Notes: generated by a model not told the origin, from the letters alone. Shown: positions 1-9,306, counted from the stretch's first letter. The stretch is 64,000 bases of DNA from Hahellaceae bacterium (GCA_024234575.1 JACKOB010000002.1:1612001-1676000), one strand, 5' to 3'. Program-made: numbers and translations.

Positions 1-1243
1 GCATGCGTAAAACCCGCTTGTTTTTATCATGTCGCACCGCTTTGCCTTGGTCTTCTACCCAGATCCAGCTGTCAGTTTCTTTGTCATGCACACGATAGCT
101 CACACTAAAATATTCAGACTCACCCCGCAGATAATCCAGCATCGCACTTTTTAAGCGGATAAAATCGTCAGACTGACAAATACTTTTTATATGGCTGATA
201 TAACTCTGAGTCGTCCAGTCTTTGGGGCCAAAACAATTTAGAAACTGCGACTGGTAGACGCGGTCGCCAGCGAGATCCCAGTCCCACAGCCCAAGTTTTG
301 AAGCGTCAATGGCCTGACTTAGTCGAGCCTGGCTTTTCGCCAGCGCGTCACTGATGTTTTGCCGCAGTTTAATTTGCTGGTTGAGCAGTTCGTTGGTTTC
401 AGATAGTTCGCGGGTACGCTCGGCGATATTGCTTTCGAGGTCTGACTGTTCTTGCCGCAGCTGATTTTCCAGTAGCTTCCGCTGCCTGTTTTGTTCATTC
501 AACTGACCGTTGAGAAACCTGATTTTTTGCTGCGCACGTTTAATATATCCCGCCAGACTCTTCACTTCTTTTTCTGCCAGTACGCCTTTCATCGCCGCCT
601 TAGAGGGGCGAAGGATCATGCCAGAAAAGATGCTGGTAATTAGCAACGTACCCAGAATCTCAAAGGGTTGGGTGCCCGTGCTGAGTTGTGAGACGAGTAA
701 GGCGATAAACGCTGGCGCTGAAAACGCAAAAAAAGCCGTGGGCTGCTTGCTGAATAATCTTAGCGATAACAGTGATAGGCCGACGAGCAAGGCAAATATA
801 AAATGATGATGGCCCGCAATAACCAGTGCGCCTTGATCTGGTAGCGGCGATGCGAGCTGGAAATGAAGAGAGGGTTGTGCATGTCGGCCAATAATGCCAA
901 TGAGCAAGGCAATCGCGGCACCTGATAAAAGGTTGGTAAAAGTGCCATCTAAATCTTTGGAAATGGTTTGCCGCTTTCGTTTATTGTGCGTGACCTGTAA
1001 GTGCATCAGCAACTGCACGAGTCCTAATGCGATAAAGCCACCAACCCAGAGGAAGGCGTTGCTCGCGAGACCGTTGCTGCCTGCCTCTAAGACAATAGCT
1101 ATTCCGGCAAGCATGCTGACTAAAGGTAGTATCAACAAATGTTTAAAGGAGTGATTGTCACTCAAAATGCTGAGTTCAGGTACCTTCTCATCGGCATCTT
1201 GTGTAAGGTGGCTATTTTCTGAGGGGTCGATAACCTGTTTCAT
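1..1243 (-). CDS. Membrane PAS sensor protein, truncated by window start
   Basis: Reading leftward from an ATG at 1241-1243, the minus strand stays open to base 1, so the C-terminus lies outside the window. The N-terminal ~210 residues hold several hydrophobic segments (for example around LLILPLVSMLAGIAIVL and ALLVGLSLLSLRLF). A charged, Gln/Glu-rich coiled coil follows, and then a PAS-like fold (SQAIDASKLGLWDWDLAGD, later SWIWVEDQGKAV). This is the layout of a membrane-anchored PAS sensor whose output domain (histidine kinase, GGDEF or EAL) is missing here. An AGGG lies about 12 bases before the start. The output domain cannot be named. That it is a sensor is quite certain from the TM/coiled-coil/PAS order. 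Confidence 0.8.
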   Translation of the reverse strand, partial: MKQVIDPSENSHLTQDADEKVPELSILSDNHSFKHLLILPLVSMLAGIAIVLEAGSNGLASNAFLWVGGFIALGLVQLLMHLQVTHNKRKRQTISKDLDGTFTNLLSGAAIALLIGIIGRHAQPSLHFQLASPLPDQGALVIAGHHHFIFALLVGLSLLSLRLFSKQPTAFFAFSAPAFIALLVSQLSTGTQPFEILGTLLITSIFSGMILRPSKAAMKGVLAEKEVKSLAGYIKRAQQKIRFLNGQLNEQNRQRKLLENQLRQEQSDLESNIAERTRELSETNELLNQQIKLRQNISDALAKSQARLSQAIDASKLGLWDWDLAGDRVYQSQFLNCFGPKDWTTQSYISHIKSICQSDDFIRLKSAMLDYLRGESEYFSVSYRVHDKETDSWIWVEDQGKAVRHDKNKRVLRM

Positions 1244-1664
1244 GTTGCTATAATGCCCTGGTTTTTCAGCATGTCTGTCTACACAAAGCGTTAGTCGGCG
1301 AGCTGACTCTGATGTTGCCCAAGTGGTCTGGCTGTGTGCAGGTCAATCGCCCGGGTTTGTTCGTAAGAGCGCACCTTTAACATGGTAACCAGTGGTCAGA
1401 CAAAAATATGACGAATTTATCAGGCTGTGTGTCCGGCTGTTTAAAGTATTTAATTTTATTGATTTTTTAATTCTTGTCGTTGGCGTCATTAAAACCGATG
1501 CTGCCAGGTTGCACAAGCACTGATCAGGATAAAACATGAGAAGTAATCCCCTTTTTAAGAAAAACTTCGAAAAGGTGTGAGCATTCTTCAAATAATGGAC
1601 GCTTTCTCACGCTTTTACTAAGAGGCCAAAGCGCTTGCCCATATTGCAGGAGTCAAAATAGCGA
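1244..1664. other. Intergenic region between divergent sensor gene and uvrD
   Basis: 421 bases without a convincing gene; it separates the leftward sensor gene from rightward uvrD and must hold both promoters. The 3' half is AT-rich. I looked for a LexA-type dyad (CTG-N10-CAG) before uvrD and did not find one. No tRNA or clear terminator was seen. Confidence 0.6.
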
Positions 1665-3827
1665 ATGGATGTTTCACACATACTCGAAGGGTTAAATGAT
1701 GCGCAGCGTGAAGCGGTAACCGCTCCTGCTGGTGCGTTGCTGGTGCTGGCGGGCGCCGGCAGTGGTAAAACCCGCGTGCTGGTACACCGAATTGCCTGGT
1801 TAATGGAAGTGGATAGGGTGTCAGCGAACAGTATTCTGGCTGTCACCTTTACCAATAAGGCTGCCAGGGAAATGCGTGGCCGAATAGAACAACTCTGGGG
1901 CATGGGAGCTCGCGGGCTCTGGTTTGGCACATTTCATGGCATTGCTCACCGTTTGCTGCGGGCACATTGGCGCGATGCGGGTATTCCCGAGAACTTCCAG
2001 ATTCTCGATTCGGATGATCAACTTCGGGTCATCAAGAGAATACTAAAAGAACTGGCACTGGATGAAACCAAATGGCCCGCACGGCAGGCGCAGGGTTATA
2101 TCAACAGCGCCAAAGATGAAGGTTTGCGGGCAGAATATGTCGACGTCGGACATGATTTGTACACAAAGACCATGGCAAGAATTTATCTCACCTATGAAGA
2201 CTATTGTCAGCGTGCGGGCATGCTCGATTTTGGCGAGCTTTTGTTGCGTTCACATGAGCTATGGTTGAAGAAACCAGCCATTTTGCATCACTATCAGCAG
2301 CGATTCAGGCACGTGCTGGTTGATGAATTTCAGGATACCAATACGATTCAGTACGCCTGGCTGCGCGTCCTGACCGGGGCGACGATTCCTATCACCGTGG
2401 TGGGGGATGATGACCAGTCTATCTACGGCTGGCGTGGTGCTAAAATTGAAAACATCCATCAGTTTCAAACGGATTATCCCGGTGCAAGTCTGGTGCGACT
2501 GGAGCAGAACTATCGTTCTACCAATGTCATTCTATCTGCTGCAAATAAGCTGATTGCCAACAATGGCGGCCGCCTTGGTAAAGAGTTATGGACAGCAGGC
2601 GACGATGGTGATCCGATTGATTTATACACGGCATTTAATGAGCAGGATGAGGCGAACTATGTTGTCGAAACACTGACTGACTGGGTGGATAAAGGAAACC
2701 TGCGGGCAGATGTGGCGGTGCTTTATCGCTCCAATGCCCAGTCCAGGGTGATTGAAGAGTCGCTGATGCGACACGCTGTGCCATACCGGGTCTATGGCGG
2801 CTTGCGGTTTTATGATCGAGCCGAAATCCGTAATGCATTGGCCTATGTGCGTCTGGTGCATTATCGGCATGATGATGCGGCGTTTGAGCGGGTCGTGAAT
2901 GTACCACCGCGTGGTATTGGTGCGAAGACCCTTGAAACGGTGAGAGCTCATGCCGCCAAAGAAAGTATTTCTTTATGGCAGGCGGCGAATGAAACCATCA
3001 GCCTGGGAGTGCTGGGTGCACGCGGGGCAAAATGCCTGGCTGTTTTTTTGGTGTTAATTGACAGTCTGGCTGAAGATGCTGAGTCCAAACCGCTTTTCGA
3101 GTTGATCGAGCAAACCATCGAGCACTCGGGCCTGGTTGAGTATCACGGTAATGAAAAGGGTGAAAAAGCAGAAGCCCGCGTGGAGAACTTGATGGAGCTG
3201 GTCAATGCCACGCGAGACTTTGATACCGAAGAAGATGTTAGCCCGCTGGCGGCGTTTATCGCACAGGCAGCATTGGATGCTGGCGAGAATCAGGCGCAGG
3301 CACATGAAGACTGTGTGCAGCTGATGACGTTGCACTCGGCTAAAGGCTTAGAGTTTCCGCTGGTGTTTTTAGTGGGGCTCGAAGAAGGGCTGTTTCCACA
3401 TAACATGTCAATCGAAGACCCTGTCAGGCTGGAGGAAGAGCGCCGGCTCTGTTATGTGGGTATCACGCGGGCGATGCAGAAACTGGTGATTTGTTATGCT
3501 GAAAGCCGCAGAATTTACGGTCAGGATCATTTTCATGCGCCTTCACGATTTATTCGCGAGATTCCTGCGACTTGCCTGCGAGAGGTCAGGTTAAATAACT
3601 CGGTCTCCAGGCCGTATCACAACAGCAGTCAGGGCTTTTCAGGAATGAATGAATCCTTAGCCCAGCAGGCGGGTCTCTCTCTTGGGCAGCGTGTATCGCA
3701 TGCGAAGTTTGGTGAAGGAGTTGTGTTAAATATTGAAGGGCAGGGGCCGCATGCCCGTGTTCAGGTGAATTTTGCGGAGGGAAGTAAGTGGCTGGTGTTG
3801 TCCTACGCGAATTTGCAGAGCCTTTGA
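1665..3827 (+). CDS. uvrD: DNA helicase II UvrD
   Basis: Superfamily 1A 3'-5' DNA helicase acting in nucleotide excision and mismatch repair. At 720 residues it has the usual UvrD length. Visible motifs in order: the Q-motif region LNDAQREAV (~10), Walker A AGAGSGKT (~29-36), Walker B VDEFQDTN (~218-225), motif III GDDDQSIYGWRGA (~247), motif IV/V region LMTLHSAKGLEFPLVFLVG, and motif VI YVGITRAMQ (~597). The C-terminal ~45 residues (GQRVSHAKFGEGVVLNI) form the Tudor-like domain that in UvrD contacts RNA polymerase. An AGGAG lies 12 bases before the ATG. It stands alone, with no partner gene and no recognisable SOS box. Rep is the alternative, but the C-terminal Tudor-like segment and the length favour UvrD. 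Confidence 0.95.
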   Translation: MDVSHILEGLNDAQREAVTAPAGALLVLAGAGSGKTRVLVHRIAWLMEVDRVSANSILAVTFTNKAAREMRGRIEQLWGMGARGLWFGTFHGIAHRLLRAHWRDAGIPENFQILDSDDQLRVIKRILKELALDETKWPARQAQGYINSAKDEGLRAEYVDVGHDLYTKTMARIYLTYEDYCQRAGMLDFGELLLRSHELWLKKPAILHHYQQRFRHVLVDEFQDTNTIQYAWLRVLTGATIPITVVGDDDQSIYGWRGAKIENIHQFQTDYPGASLVRLEQNYRSTNVILSAANKLIANNGGRLGKELWTAGDDGDPIDLYTAFNEQDEANYVVETLTDWVDKGNLRADVAVLYRSNAQSRVIEESLMRHAVPYRVYGGLRFYDRAEIRNALAYVRLVHYRHDDAAFERVVNVPPRGIGAKTLETVRAHAAKESISLWQAANETISLGVLGARGAKCLAVFLVLIDSLAEDAESKPLFELIEQTIEHSGLVEYHGNEKGEKAEARVENLMELVNATRDFDTEEDVSPLAAFIAQAALDAGENQAQAHEDCVQLMTLHSAKGLEFPLVFLVGLEEGLFPHNMSIEDPVRLEEERRLCYVGITRAMQKLVICYAESRRIYGQDHFHAPSRFIREIPATCLREVRLNNSVSRPYHNSSQGFSGMNESLAQQAGLSLGQRVSHAKFGEGVVLNIEGQGPHARVQVNFAEGSKWLVLSYANLQSL

Positions 3828-3960
3828 GTTGTCTGCAGCTGAATTTGATTTGCCAGCAGATAGGAAGACGTTTTATTCTCGTTGAGTCTCAACTGATGGT
3901 GGTTTCCCGTAAAATGCCGTCAGGATCGTAAATAACAATAAATCACCGCAAGGGGTATCT

Positions 3961-5067
3961 ATGAAACGCAGGAATATATTAGCAACGCTAGGGCTAGGTG
4001 TTGCAGGGCTTATGTTGGCAGGCTGTGGCGCTGAAGAGAAAGCAGCTACCACGACGGCAGCAGTACAAAAGGCCGAGCAGCAAACATATCAGTGGAAACT
4101 GGTAACAACCTGGCCAAAGAATTTTCCTGGTCTGGGCGAAGCACCTGAGCGATTTGCCAAAGATGTCGAGCGCATGAGCCAGGGCCGATTAAAAATTAAA
4201 GTGTATGGCGGCGGCGAGTTAGTGCCTCCATTAGAGGTATTTGATGCAGTCTCGCAAGGCACTGCCGAAGCCGGTCATGGTGCTGGCTATTACTGGAAAG
4301 GCAAAGTACCTGCGGCTCAGTTTTTTTCAACCGTACCTTTCGGCCTGAATGCGCAGGAGTTTAATGGCTGGCTGCATTACGGTGGTGGTATAGAGTTGTG
4401 GCGAGAAATCTACGAACCCTTTGGTTTAGTACCCTTCGCTGGCGGTAATACTGGCGTACAGATGGGAGGCTGGTTTAATCGGGAGATTAATTCAGTTGAA
4501 GATCTAAAGGGACTTAAAATGAGAATACCCGGCCTCGGTGGCGAGGTGCTGCAACGCGCTGGCGGCACTCCGGTAAACTTGCCTGGGGGCGAGATTTTCA
4601 CCGCCCTGCAAACCGGAACCATCGATGCAACGGAGTGGGTTGGACCCTATAATGATCTGGCGTTTGGCTTGCATAAAATTGCCAAATTTTACTACTACCC
4701 GGGATGGCATGAGCCAGGCACCGCGCTTGAACTGATTATCAACAAAAAAGCATTAGAGTCGTTACCGGCAGACTTACAGGCGATTGTCGAAGTAGCCGCC
4801 CGGGCTGCCAATCAGGATTTGCTTGATGAGTATACCGCTCGAAACAACGCCGCACTGATGGAGCTTGTAACCCAACACGGCGTACAACTTAAAAAGTTTC
4901 CTGATGATGTGTTAAACCAGCTGCAGGTGATATCCGAGCAGGTGGTTGCCGAGGTCGCCGAAAAAGACCCTGCATCCCAGAAAGTGTATGATTCCTTCAA
5001 GGCGTTTCGGGATCAGGTTGTGCAATACCATGAAATTTCCGAAAAGGCCTATATTAATGCCCGGTAA
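3961..5067 (+). CDS. TRAP transporter periplasmic solute-binding lipoprotein (TakP/DctP type)
   Basis: 368-residue DctP-family binding protein. The N-terminus has two arginines (MKRRN), a hydrophobic stretch and a lipobox LAGC (Cys22), so it is probably a lipoprotein; the RR pair may be fortuitous or Tat-related. Family features are the WKLVTTWPKNFPGLG start of the mature protein, a conserved Arg in LKGLKMRIPGLGG that binds a substrate carboxylate, and the ALQTGTIDATEWVGPYND segment typical of the TakP (2-oxoacid) branch. The permease pair DctQ/DctM lies about 2 kb downstream on the opposite strand (7138-9068), so the system is split across two transcripts. The substrate is probably an organic acid; the exact one cannot be read. 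A terminator follows at 5109. Confidence 0.9.
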   Translation: MKRRNILATLGLGVAGLMLAGCGAEEKAATTTAAVQKAEQQTYQWKLVTTWPKNFPGLGEAPERFAKDVERMSQGRLKIKVYGGGELVPPLEVFDAVSQGTAEAGHGAGYYWKGKVPAAQFFSTVPFGLNAQEFNGWLHYGGGIELWREIYEPFGLVPFAGGNTGVQMGGWFNREINSVEDLKGLKMRIPGLGGEVLQRAGGTPVNLPGGEIFTALQTGTIDATEWVGPYNDLAFGLHKIAKFYYYPGWHEPGTALELIINKKALESLPADLQAIVEVAARAANQDLLDEYTARNNAALMELVTQHGVQLKKFPDDVLNQLQVISEQVVAEVAEKDPASQKVYDSFKAFRDQVVQYHEISEKAYINAR

Positions 5068-5108
5068 TAGGTAAGCGCAGAACAAAGCGCCATGTGCTTA
5101 TGGTTGCC

Positions 5109-5145
5109 AAAAAAGGTCTGTTTTAAAGCAGGCCTTTTTTGTTTT
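5109..5145 (+). terminator. Rho-independent terminator after TRAP binding protein
   Basis: Twelve-base stem AAAAAAGGTCTG (5109-5120) paired with CAGGCCTTTTTT (5129-5140, one G-T wobble), 8-base loop, followed by a T-rich tail. It lies 42 bases after the stop codon of the TRAP binding protein. Confidence 0.9.
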
Positions 5146-5199
5146 AGTGTCTATATTTATGGGTTGAGGAAGGATCAAACTAAAGTGGAAGTTGTGGGT

Positions 5200-5931
5200 A
5201 TGTGGAGTCGACTTGTTTTTAACATCTTTATTGTTTTTATCACGGTGGGAGCTTCGCTGTCAGTTGCCGGTAAGCTTTATAAAATCGTCGATGAACAAGG
5301 CAATGTCACGTTCAGCCAGTTTCCTCCATCGCCCTACGAAGATCAGCAAGGGGTGCAAGTTGAGACACAGCAGGTGGACGCAGGGGGCGAATCATCTGTT
5401 GAGGTAAAGGGAATAACGAGCTATTGCGGTGCTATCCAGCTGCCCCAGGAGCGATCACGTAAGCGTAATTTTTATTCTGAAGTTGCCAGTCGTGAGAAGT
5501 ACTGGCGGGATGATCTGGAGCGCAAAGAAAAGCAACTTAGTCGCAGCAGAGAGGAGTTTCTCAAGTATTCCAATAGCAAATACCGCTCCTCCTACAACAG
5601 CTCTAGCGCCTATGAAGAGCGCAATCGGCAGACGATTGAGGCTATCAAGGATCTGCGCTGCGCCATAAGCTGGGCTAAATCAAAGGCACAGGAATCAAAT
5701 GCGGCAACCGACTTGATGAATCAGGAGTTGATGCGCCTGGATACCAGCTTACAATCAGTGCAGGCACAGCAAGACGCCGCTTGTGGCGCCGAGCCAGTGT
5801 ATGACCCAAGCGTCGCTGGCAATAAGAAACTGGTTGATGATTGGAAGCACTGTGCGCGGGACTATCAGTCGAATATCAACAAGCTGGAACGACTGATTAT
5901 GGAAGAGTCGCGGAAGTTGGAGAAGTTCTAA
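5200..5931 (+). CDS. Secreted DUF4124-domain protein with coiled coil
   Basis: About 243 residues from the ATG at 5200. A longer in-frame start at 5092 is unlikely because it would read through the terminator hairpin. The N-terminus is a signal peptide (LVFNIFIVFITVGASLSVAG). The following LYKIVDEQGNVTFSQFPPS is the hallmark of DUF4124, a small periplasmic domain common in gammaproteobacteria. The rest is charged and helical (KEKQLSRSREEFLKY), with Tyr/Ser-rich repeats and a few cysteines, suggesting a periplasmic coiled coil. Function is unknown. A GTG a few codons upstream is an alternative start. Confidence 0.8.
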   Translation: MWSRLVFNIFIVFITVGASLSVAGKLYKIVDEQGNVTFSQFPPSPYEDQQGVQVETQQVDAGGESSVEVKGITSYCGAIQLPQERSRKRNFYSEVASREKYWRDDLERKEKQLSRSREEFLKYSNSKYRSSYNSSSAYEERNRQTIEAIKDLRCAISWAKSKAQESNAATDLMNQELMRLDTSLQSVQAQQDAACGAEPVYDPSVAGNKKLVDDWKHCARDYQSNINKLERLIMEESRKLEKF

Positions 5932-5979
5932 GATCGCTATGAGGTGGGTGTCTATGTCATGCGATCAAACGGTACTCCT

Positions 5980-6015
5980 GAATGGAGACAATGTAGGGTA
6001 CAATTACCTCCATTC
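5980..6015. promoter_or_regulatory. Perfect dyad overlapping the likely promoter of the DUF3010 gene
   Basis: GAATGGAG (5980-5987) and CTCCATTC (6008-6015) form a perfect 8-base inverted repeat around a nested TGTA/TACA pair. A -10-like TACAAT lies inside it. It ends 17 bases before the ATG at 6033. It could be an operator or a 5' UTR hairpin. Confidence 0.5.
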
Positions 6016-6032
6016 ACTAAGAGAGGTTTGCA

Positions 6033-6602
6033 ATGAAGGTTTGTGGTATTGAGTTAAAGGGCAGTGAGGCGATCATTTGTTTGCTCTCGAAAACAGATGG
6101 CCTGTTTAGTTTACCGGATTGCCGCGTGCGCAGTCTGCCATTGTCCGATCCGTTAGACACGGCGAGTGTGCGCCAGTTTCAGTTCGCGTTTGCCAAGCTT
6201 ATGGCAGACTATCATGTCGACAAAGTCGTTATTCGTGAGCGTCCACTGAAAGGTAAGTTTGCCGGTGGTGCTGTCGGCTTTAAAATGGAAGCGGCAATCC
6301 AGCTGATTGACGCTGTGCAAGTTGATGTGCTGTCAGCCACCACGATTAACGATTCATTAAAAAGTAACCCGTTGCCTATTTCATTCTCTGAAACAGGCCT
6401 GAAAGTCTTTCAAGAGCCTGCTTTTATGGTCGCGTTTGCGTCATTTGGCGAAGACTCGAGATCGGCAGAAATCAGACCAAAAGAGGCTAAAGCAAAAGTT
6501 CGGCGAGCTGAGCCAAAGTCTGAAGAGGTTGTTGATGAGGCCAGGGTAGAAGAAGAGAAACCTAAGGCTGCAACCAGTAGTTTGTACAAAGCGAAGTTCT
6601 AA
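6033..6602 (+). CDS. DUF3010 family protein
   Basis: 189 residues. The first ~145 match the DUF3010 family (MKVCGIELKGSEAIICLLS, later DCRVRSLPLSD and VVIRERPLKGKFAGG), small proteins of unknown function with an RNase H/RuvC-like look. The C-terminal ~45 residues are a Lys/Glu/Ala-rich low-complexity tail (KEAKAKVRRAEPKSEE) that I do not associate with the family's usual length, so it may be a lineage-specific extension. GAGG six bases before the ATG fixes the start. It is convergent with the thioesterase gene. Possible nucleic-acid role is inference only. Confidence 0.8.
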   Translation: MKVCGIELKGSEAIICLLSKTDGLFSLPDCRVRSLPLSDPLDTASVRQFQFAFAKLMADYHVDKVVIRERPLKGKFAGGAVGFKMEAAIQLIDAVQVDVLSATTINDSLKSNPLPISFSETGLKVFQEPAFMVAFASFGEDSRSAEIRPKEAKAKVRRAEPKSEEVVDEARVEEEKPKAATSSLYKAKF

Positions 6603-6617
6603 AGACCCACAGCCGCG

Positions 6618-7019
6618 TTAAATCGGTTGATCCGGAACTTCTCGGATTCTGCCTTGTTTATCAATGGCTACCGATACAAACAATGCTTCTGTGACTTTTC
6701 TGGGGTGATTCGAGTTGTCATCCCTCGTCCACACTTCTATTTTAACTTTCATCGAGCTGCGCCCGATGTCCATTAACTGGCCGTAAAATGCTACGCGTGC
6801 CCCTAGTCTAACCGGCGAAATAAACTCCATCGACTCTATCGCTACCGTGGCGGTTCGCCCCGATGATATGCGGTGTGCCATATTGGATGCTGCAAGGTCC
6901 ATATGGTTTACCAGCCAGCCAGCATATATATCGCCGTTTGCATTGGTGTCCTGCGGCAGTGGAATAATCTGCTGTATCAGTTCACCTTTCGGGGCTGGAT
7001 GTGGTTCTGAATGCCTCAT
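6618..7019 (-). CDS. yciA: Acyl-CoA thioesterase, YciA-like hotdog fold
   Basis: 133 residues, the usual size of YciA-type single-hotdog thioesterases, which hydrolyse a broad range of acyl-CoAs in the cytosol. Family marks are DTNANGDIYAGWLVNHMD, where the conserved Asn/Asp region holds the active site, followed by the SSGRTATVAIESMEFISPV strand pattern and VEVWTRD-like strands. It is transcribed leftward, convergent with the DUF3010 gene and 118 bases downstream of the TRAP permease start region. No operon partner is evident. The hotdog fold and family are certain; the physiological substrate is not. Confidence 0.85.
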   Translation of the reverse strand: MRHSEPHPAPKGELIQQIIPLPQDTNANGDIYAGWLVNHMDLAASNMAHRISSGRTATVAIESMEFISPVRLGARVAFYGQLMDIGRSSMKVKIEVWTRDDNSNHPRKVTEALFVSVAIDKQGRIREVPDQPI

Positions 7020-7137
7020 TTTGTGTGCTCTCTTTATTATTCTTGATCAGTCTCTACTGATGTGTCTCTGGGGGATAAGAGCCCTCAGTCTTAGGCTGTT
7101 TCTGTGGCCCACACCGTGAGTCTAGTGTAGCAGTTGT

Positions 7138-8508
7138 TTAGCTGTATACCGCATCGGGTAGCCAGGTAGCAAGTGATGGAACAAAAGACAAGATAAGCAG
7201 CATCAATAATTGAATCAAGATAAACGGCACTACGCCCCGGTAAATTTGAGCTGTCGTCACCGACGGAGGCGCTACACCGCGCAGATAAAATAAAGTAAAC
7301 CCAAAAGGTGGCGTTAAAAAAGAGGTCTGTAAGTTTAGTGCAATCATGATCCCCAGCCATACCGGGTCGATACCCATTGCTAGTAGTACCGGTGCGACAA
7401 TAGGCACGACGACAAACGTGATTTCGATAAAGTCGAGAATAAATCCAAGCAGAAAAATGACCAGCATCACCAGTACCATTGCGGCAATTTTACCGCCCGG
7501 CATAGAGTCGAACAGGTGCTGGATAAGATCATCGCCACCATAACCGCGAAACACCAACGAAAAAATAGTCGCGCCGACGAGAATCATAAAAACCATGCAG
7601 GTAACCCGCGTGGTTGATTCACTGACGTCTTTTAATACCGCAAAGCTAAGTTGTCCTCGCATTGCAGCTAGTATTGCGGCACCAAAAGCACCCACCCCTG
7701 CAGCCTCTGTGGGCGTGGCAATGCCTGACAAAATAGAGCCAAGCACAGCGAAGATTAGTGCGAGGGGTGGCGTCAGGTTGGTGATCAATGACTTCAGGTC
7801 TGTTCGGTCGCTTTCCAGCTTTTCATGAGCGGGAATAAGATCAGGGCGTGTGTACGCAACAAACACAATATAGAAAACGTACAGTAGCACTAATATCAGG
7901 CCAGGGATGATCGCACCAACAAACAGATCGCCAACTGATACGGTGTCTGGGCTGAAAACGCCCATGCTACGTTGTGCCTGTTGGTACGAACTTGAAAGTA
8001 CGTCACCTAACAATACTAGTGCAATAGACGGAGGAATAATCTGTCCAAGCGTTCCGGTCGCGCAGATTGCGCCTGTGGCAATGGATGGGTGGTAACCGCG
8101 TTTCAGCATCGTTGGCAGTGAAATCAGGCCCATGGTGACGACAGTAGCACCGACTATGCCAGTAGAGGCTGCCAGTAACGTACCCACAACGGCAACAGAT
8201 ATGCCGACACCGCCACGCATACGGCTAAACACTGTGGCCATGCTTTCGAGCAGATTTTCGGCAATTTTAGACCGCTGAAGCATGCAGCCCATAAAAACAA
8301 ATAAAGGCACGGCAATTAAGGTTTGATTGGTCATCAGCCCGTACAGCCGACTGGGAGTTGCATGCAAGAATGCAGGATCGAAATGGCCGAACAATTGCCC
8401 AACCAGAGCAAAGATTAAGGCGGTTCCTGCTAGCGAAAAGGCGACCGGATACCCAAGCAACAAAACCAGGCAGGCCACAGCAAACATGATTAGGGGAATA
8501 TAACTCAT
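7138..8508 (-). CDS. dctM: TRAP transporter large permease DctM
   Basis: 456 residues, almost entirely hydrophobic with about 12 membrane segments, the normal size of the TRAP large subunit, which carries the Na+-coupled transport path. Recognisable family stretches are PLFVFMGCMLQRSKIAENLL, GTLGQIIPPSIALVLLGD and GIATPTEAAGVGAFGA. The start lies two bases after the stop of dctQ, so the two are co-translated. The C-terminus LGIMIALNLQTSFLTPPFG is also typical. Its binding protein is most likely the lipoprotein at 3961-5067, on the other strand. Confidence 0.93.
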   Translation of the reverse strand: MSYIPLIMFAVACLVLLLGYPVAFSLAGTALIFALVGQLFGHFDPAFLHATPSRLYGLMTNQTLIAVPLFVFMGCMLQRSKIAENLLESMATVFSRMRGGVGISVAVVGTLLAASTGIVGATVVTMGLISLPTMLKRGYHPSIATGAICATGTLGQIIPPSIALVLLGDVLSSSYQQAQRSMGVFSPDTVSVGDLFVGAIIPGLILVLLYVFYIVFVAYTRPDLIPAHEKLESDRTDLKSLITNLTPPLALIFAVLGSILSGIATPTEAAGVGAFGAAILAAMRGQLSFAVLKDVSESTTRVTCMVFMILVGATIFSLVFRGYGGDDLIQHLFDSMPGGKIAAMVLVMLVIFLLGFILDFIEITFVVVPIVAPVLLAMGIDPVWLGIMIALNLQTSFLTPPFGFTLFYLRGVAPPSVTTAQIYRGVVPFILIQLLMLLILSFVPSLATWLPDAVYS

Positions 8509-8510
8509 CC

Positions 8511-9068
8511 TTATATTTGTCCTTGGTGTGTGTCTGTTTGCGGTTGCGTCATATCCTTTGGTGGATTCATTATAATCTCGATGTTGCGCAGTACTTCTGC
8601 TGCGCCTTGAAGGCCCAGGGTGGCTGTCATCGCAATAATGAGTGATTTAAGCAAGTACACATAGGGTAGCCCCGCTGCTTCCTGCGAGACTTCGAATATT
8701 GCCCAGGTGCTTTTGATATAGGGTGCACTAAACCAGCTGATAAATATCAATAGAGGAAATAGCAGCACGAGCGAGCCAAAAAGGTTGATGCACGCTTTCT
8801 GCTTTTCCGACAGTTTTTGATAGATGATATCTACGCGGACGTGTTCGTCGCTCTTTAGCGTGTAACCCATGCACAGCATAAAAATGATGGCATGGATATA
8901 CATCACACTCTCCTGCAGCACAATTGAGCTGTTGTTAAACGCATAGCGTAACAAAACGACCATGCACATCGCGATGACCATGGCGACGTTCAGTAAGGCG
9001 ATGCTTCGTCCTAAGCGAAGGGTAGCCCGGTCTATTGTTGCAATGATAGTTGTTAATTTGCTGGCCAA
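8511..9068 (-). CDS. dctQ: TRAP transporter small permease DctQ
   Basis: 185 residues with four hydrophobic segments, the layout of DctQ, the small membrane partner required by DctM. The segment MYIHAIIFMLCMGYTLKSDEHVRVDIIY is the family's conserved central region. It is first in a two-gene leftward operon with dctM (two-base gap) and diverges from pstS across a 238-base region that also holds the pstS Pho box. The C-terminus is Gln/Thr-rich and cytosolic. Confidence 0.9.
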   Translation of the reverse strand: MASKLTTIIATIDRATLRLGRSIALLNVAMVIAMCMVVLLRYAFNNSSIVLQESVMYIHAIIFMLCMGYTLKSDEHVRVDIIYQKLSEKQKACINLFGSLVLLFPLLIFISWFSAPYIKSTWAIFEVSQEAAGLPYVYLLKSLIIAMTATLGLQGAAEVLRNIEIIMNPPKDMTQPQTDTHQGQI

Positions 9069-9197
9069 GATAGTGTCCTTCTCTCTTACCGCATGATTCT
9101 TGCTCTAGCACCGCTTCGGATTATAGGGGGCGTGCGCCAGATAGCAATATTGCGCTGCAGCAGGTGTGCTAAATGGAAAAAAATGAAACTAACGCCA

Positions 9198-9231
9198 CTG
9201 TAACATTTTTGTCATAAGTAACGCCTATAGT
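9198..9231 (+). promoter_or_regulatory. Pho box and -10 element of pstS
   Basis: CTGTAAC (9198-9204), ATTT, TTGTCAT (9209-9215): two 7-base PhoB half-sites with the canonical 4-base AT spacer. A -10-like TATAGT starts 10 bases later (9226-9231), exactly the geometry in which the Pho box replaces the -35 element. pstS starts 76 bases downstream. Confidence 0.92.
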
Positions 9232-9306
9232 GGGCCCCAATGAGATCCGAAAGCAATTAGGCAGCTTTGGGTGACATGTAGATAACTAATTTTTTAGGAG
9301 ATAGTG

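Noticed and set aside
1244..1664. Possible LexA box before uvrD
   Set aside because: I found no CTG-N10-CAG with the expected AT-rich core; a CTG-N8-CAG near 1331 has the wrong spacing.
5092..5199. Longer N-terminus for the DUF4124 protein starting at 5092
   Set aside because: It would translate through the terminator hairpin at 5109-5145 and place a signal peptide in the middle of the protein.
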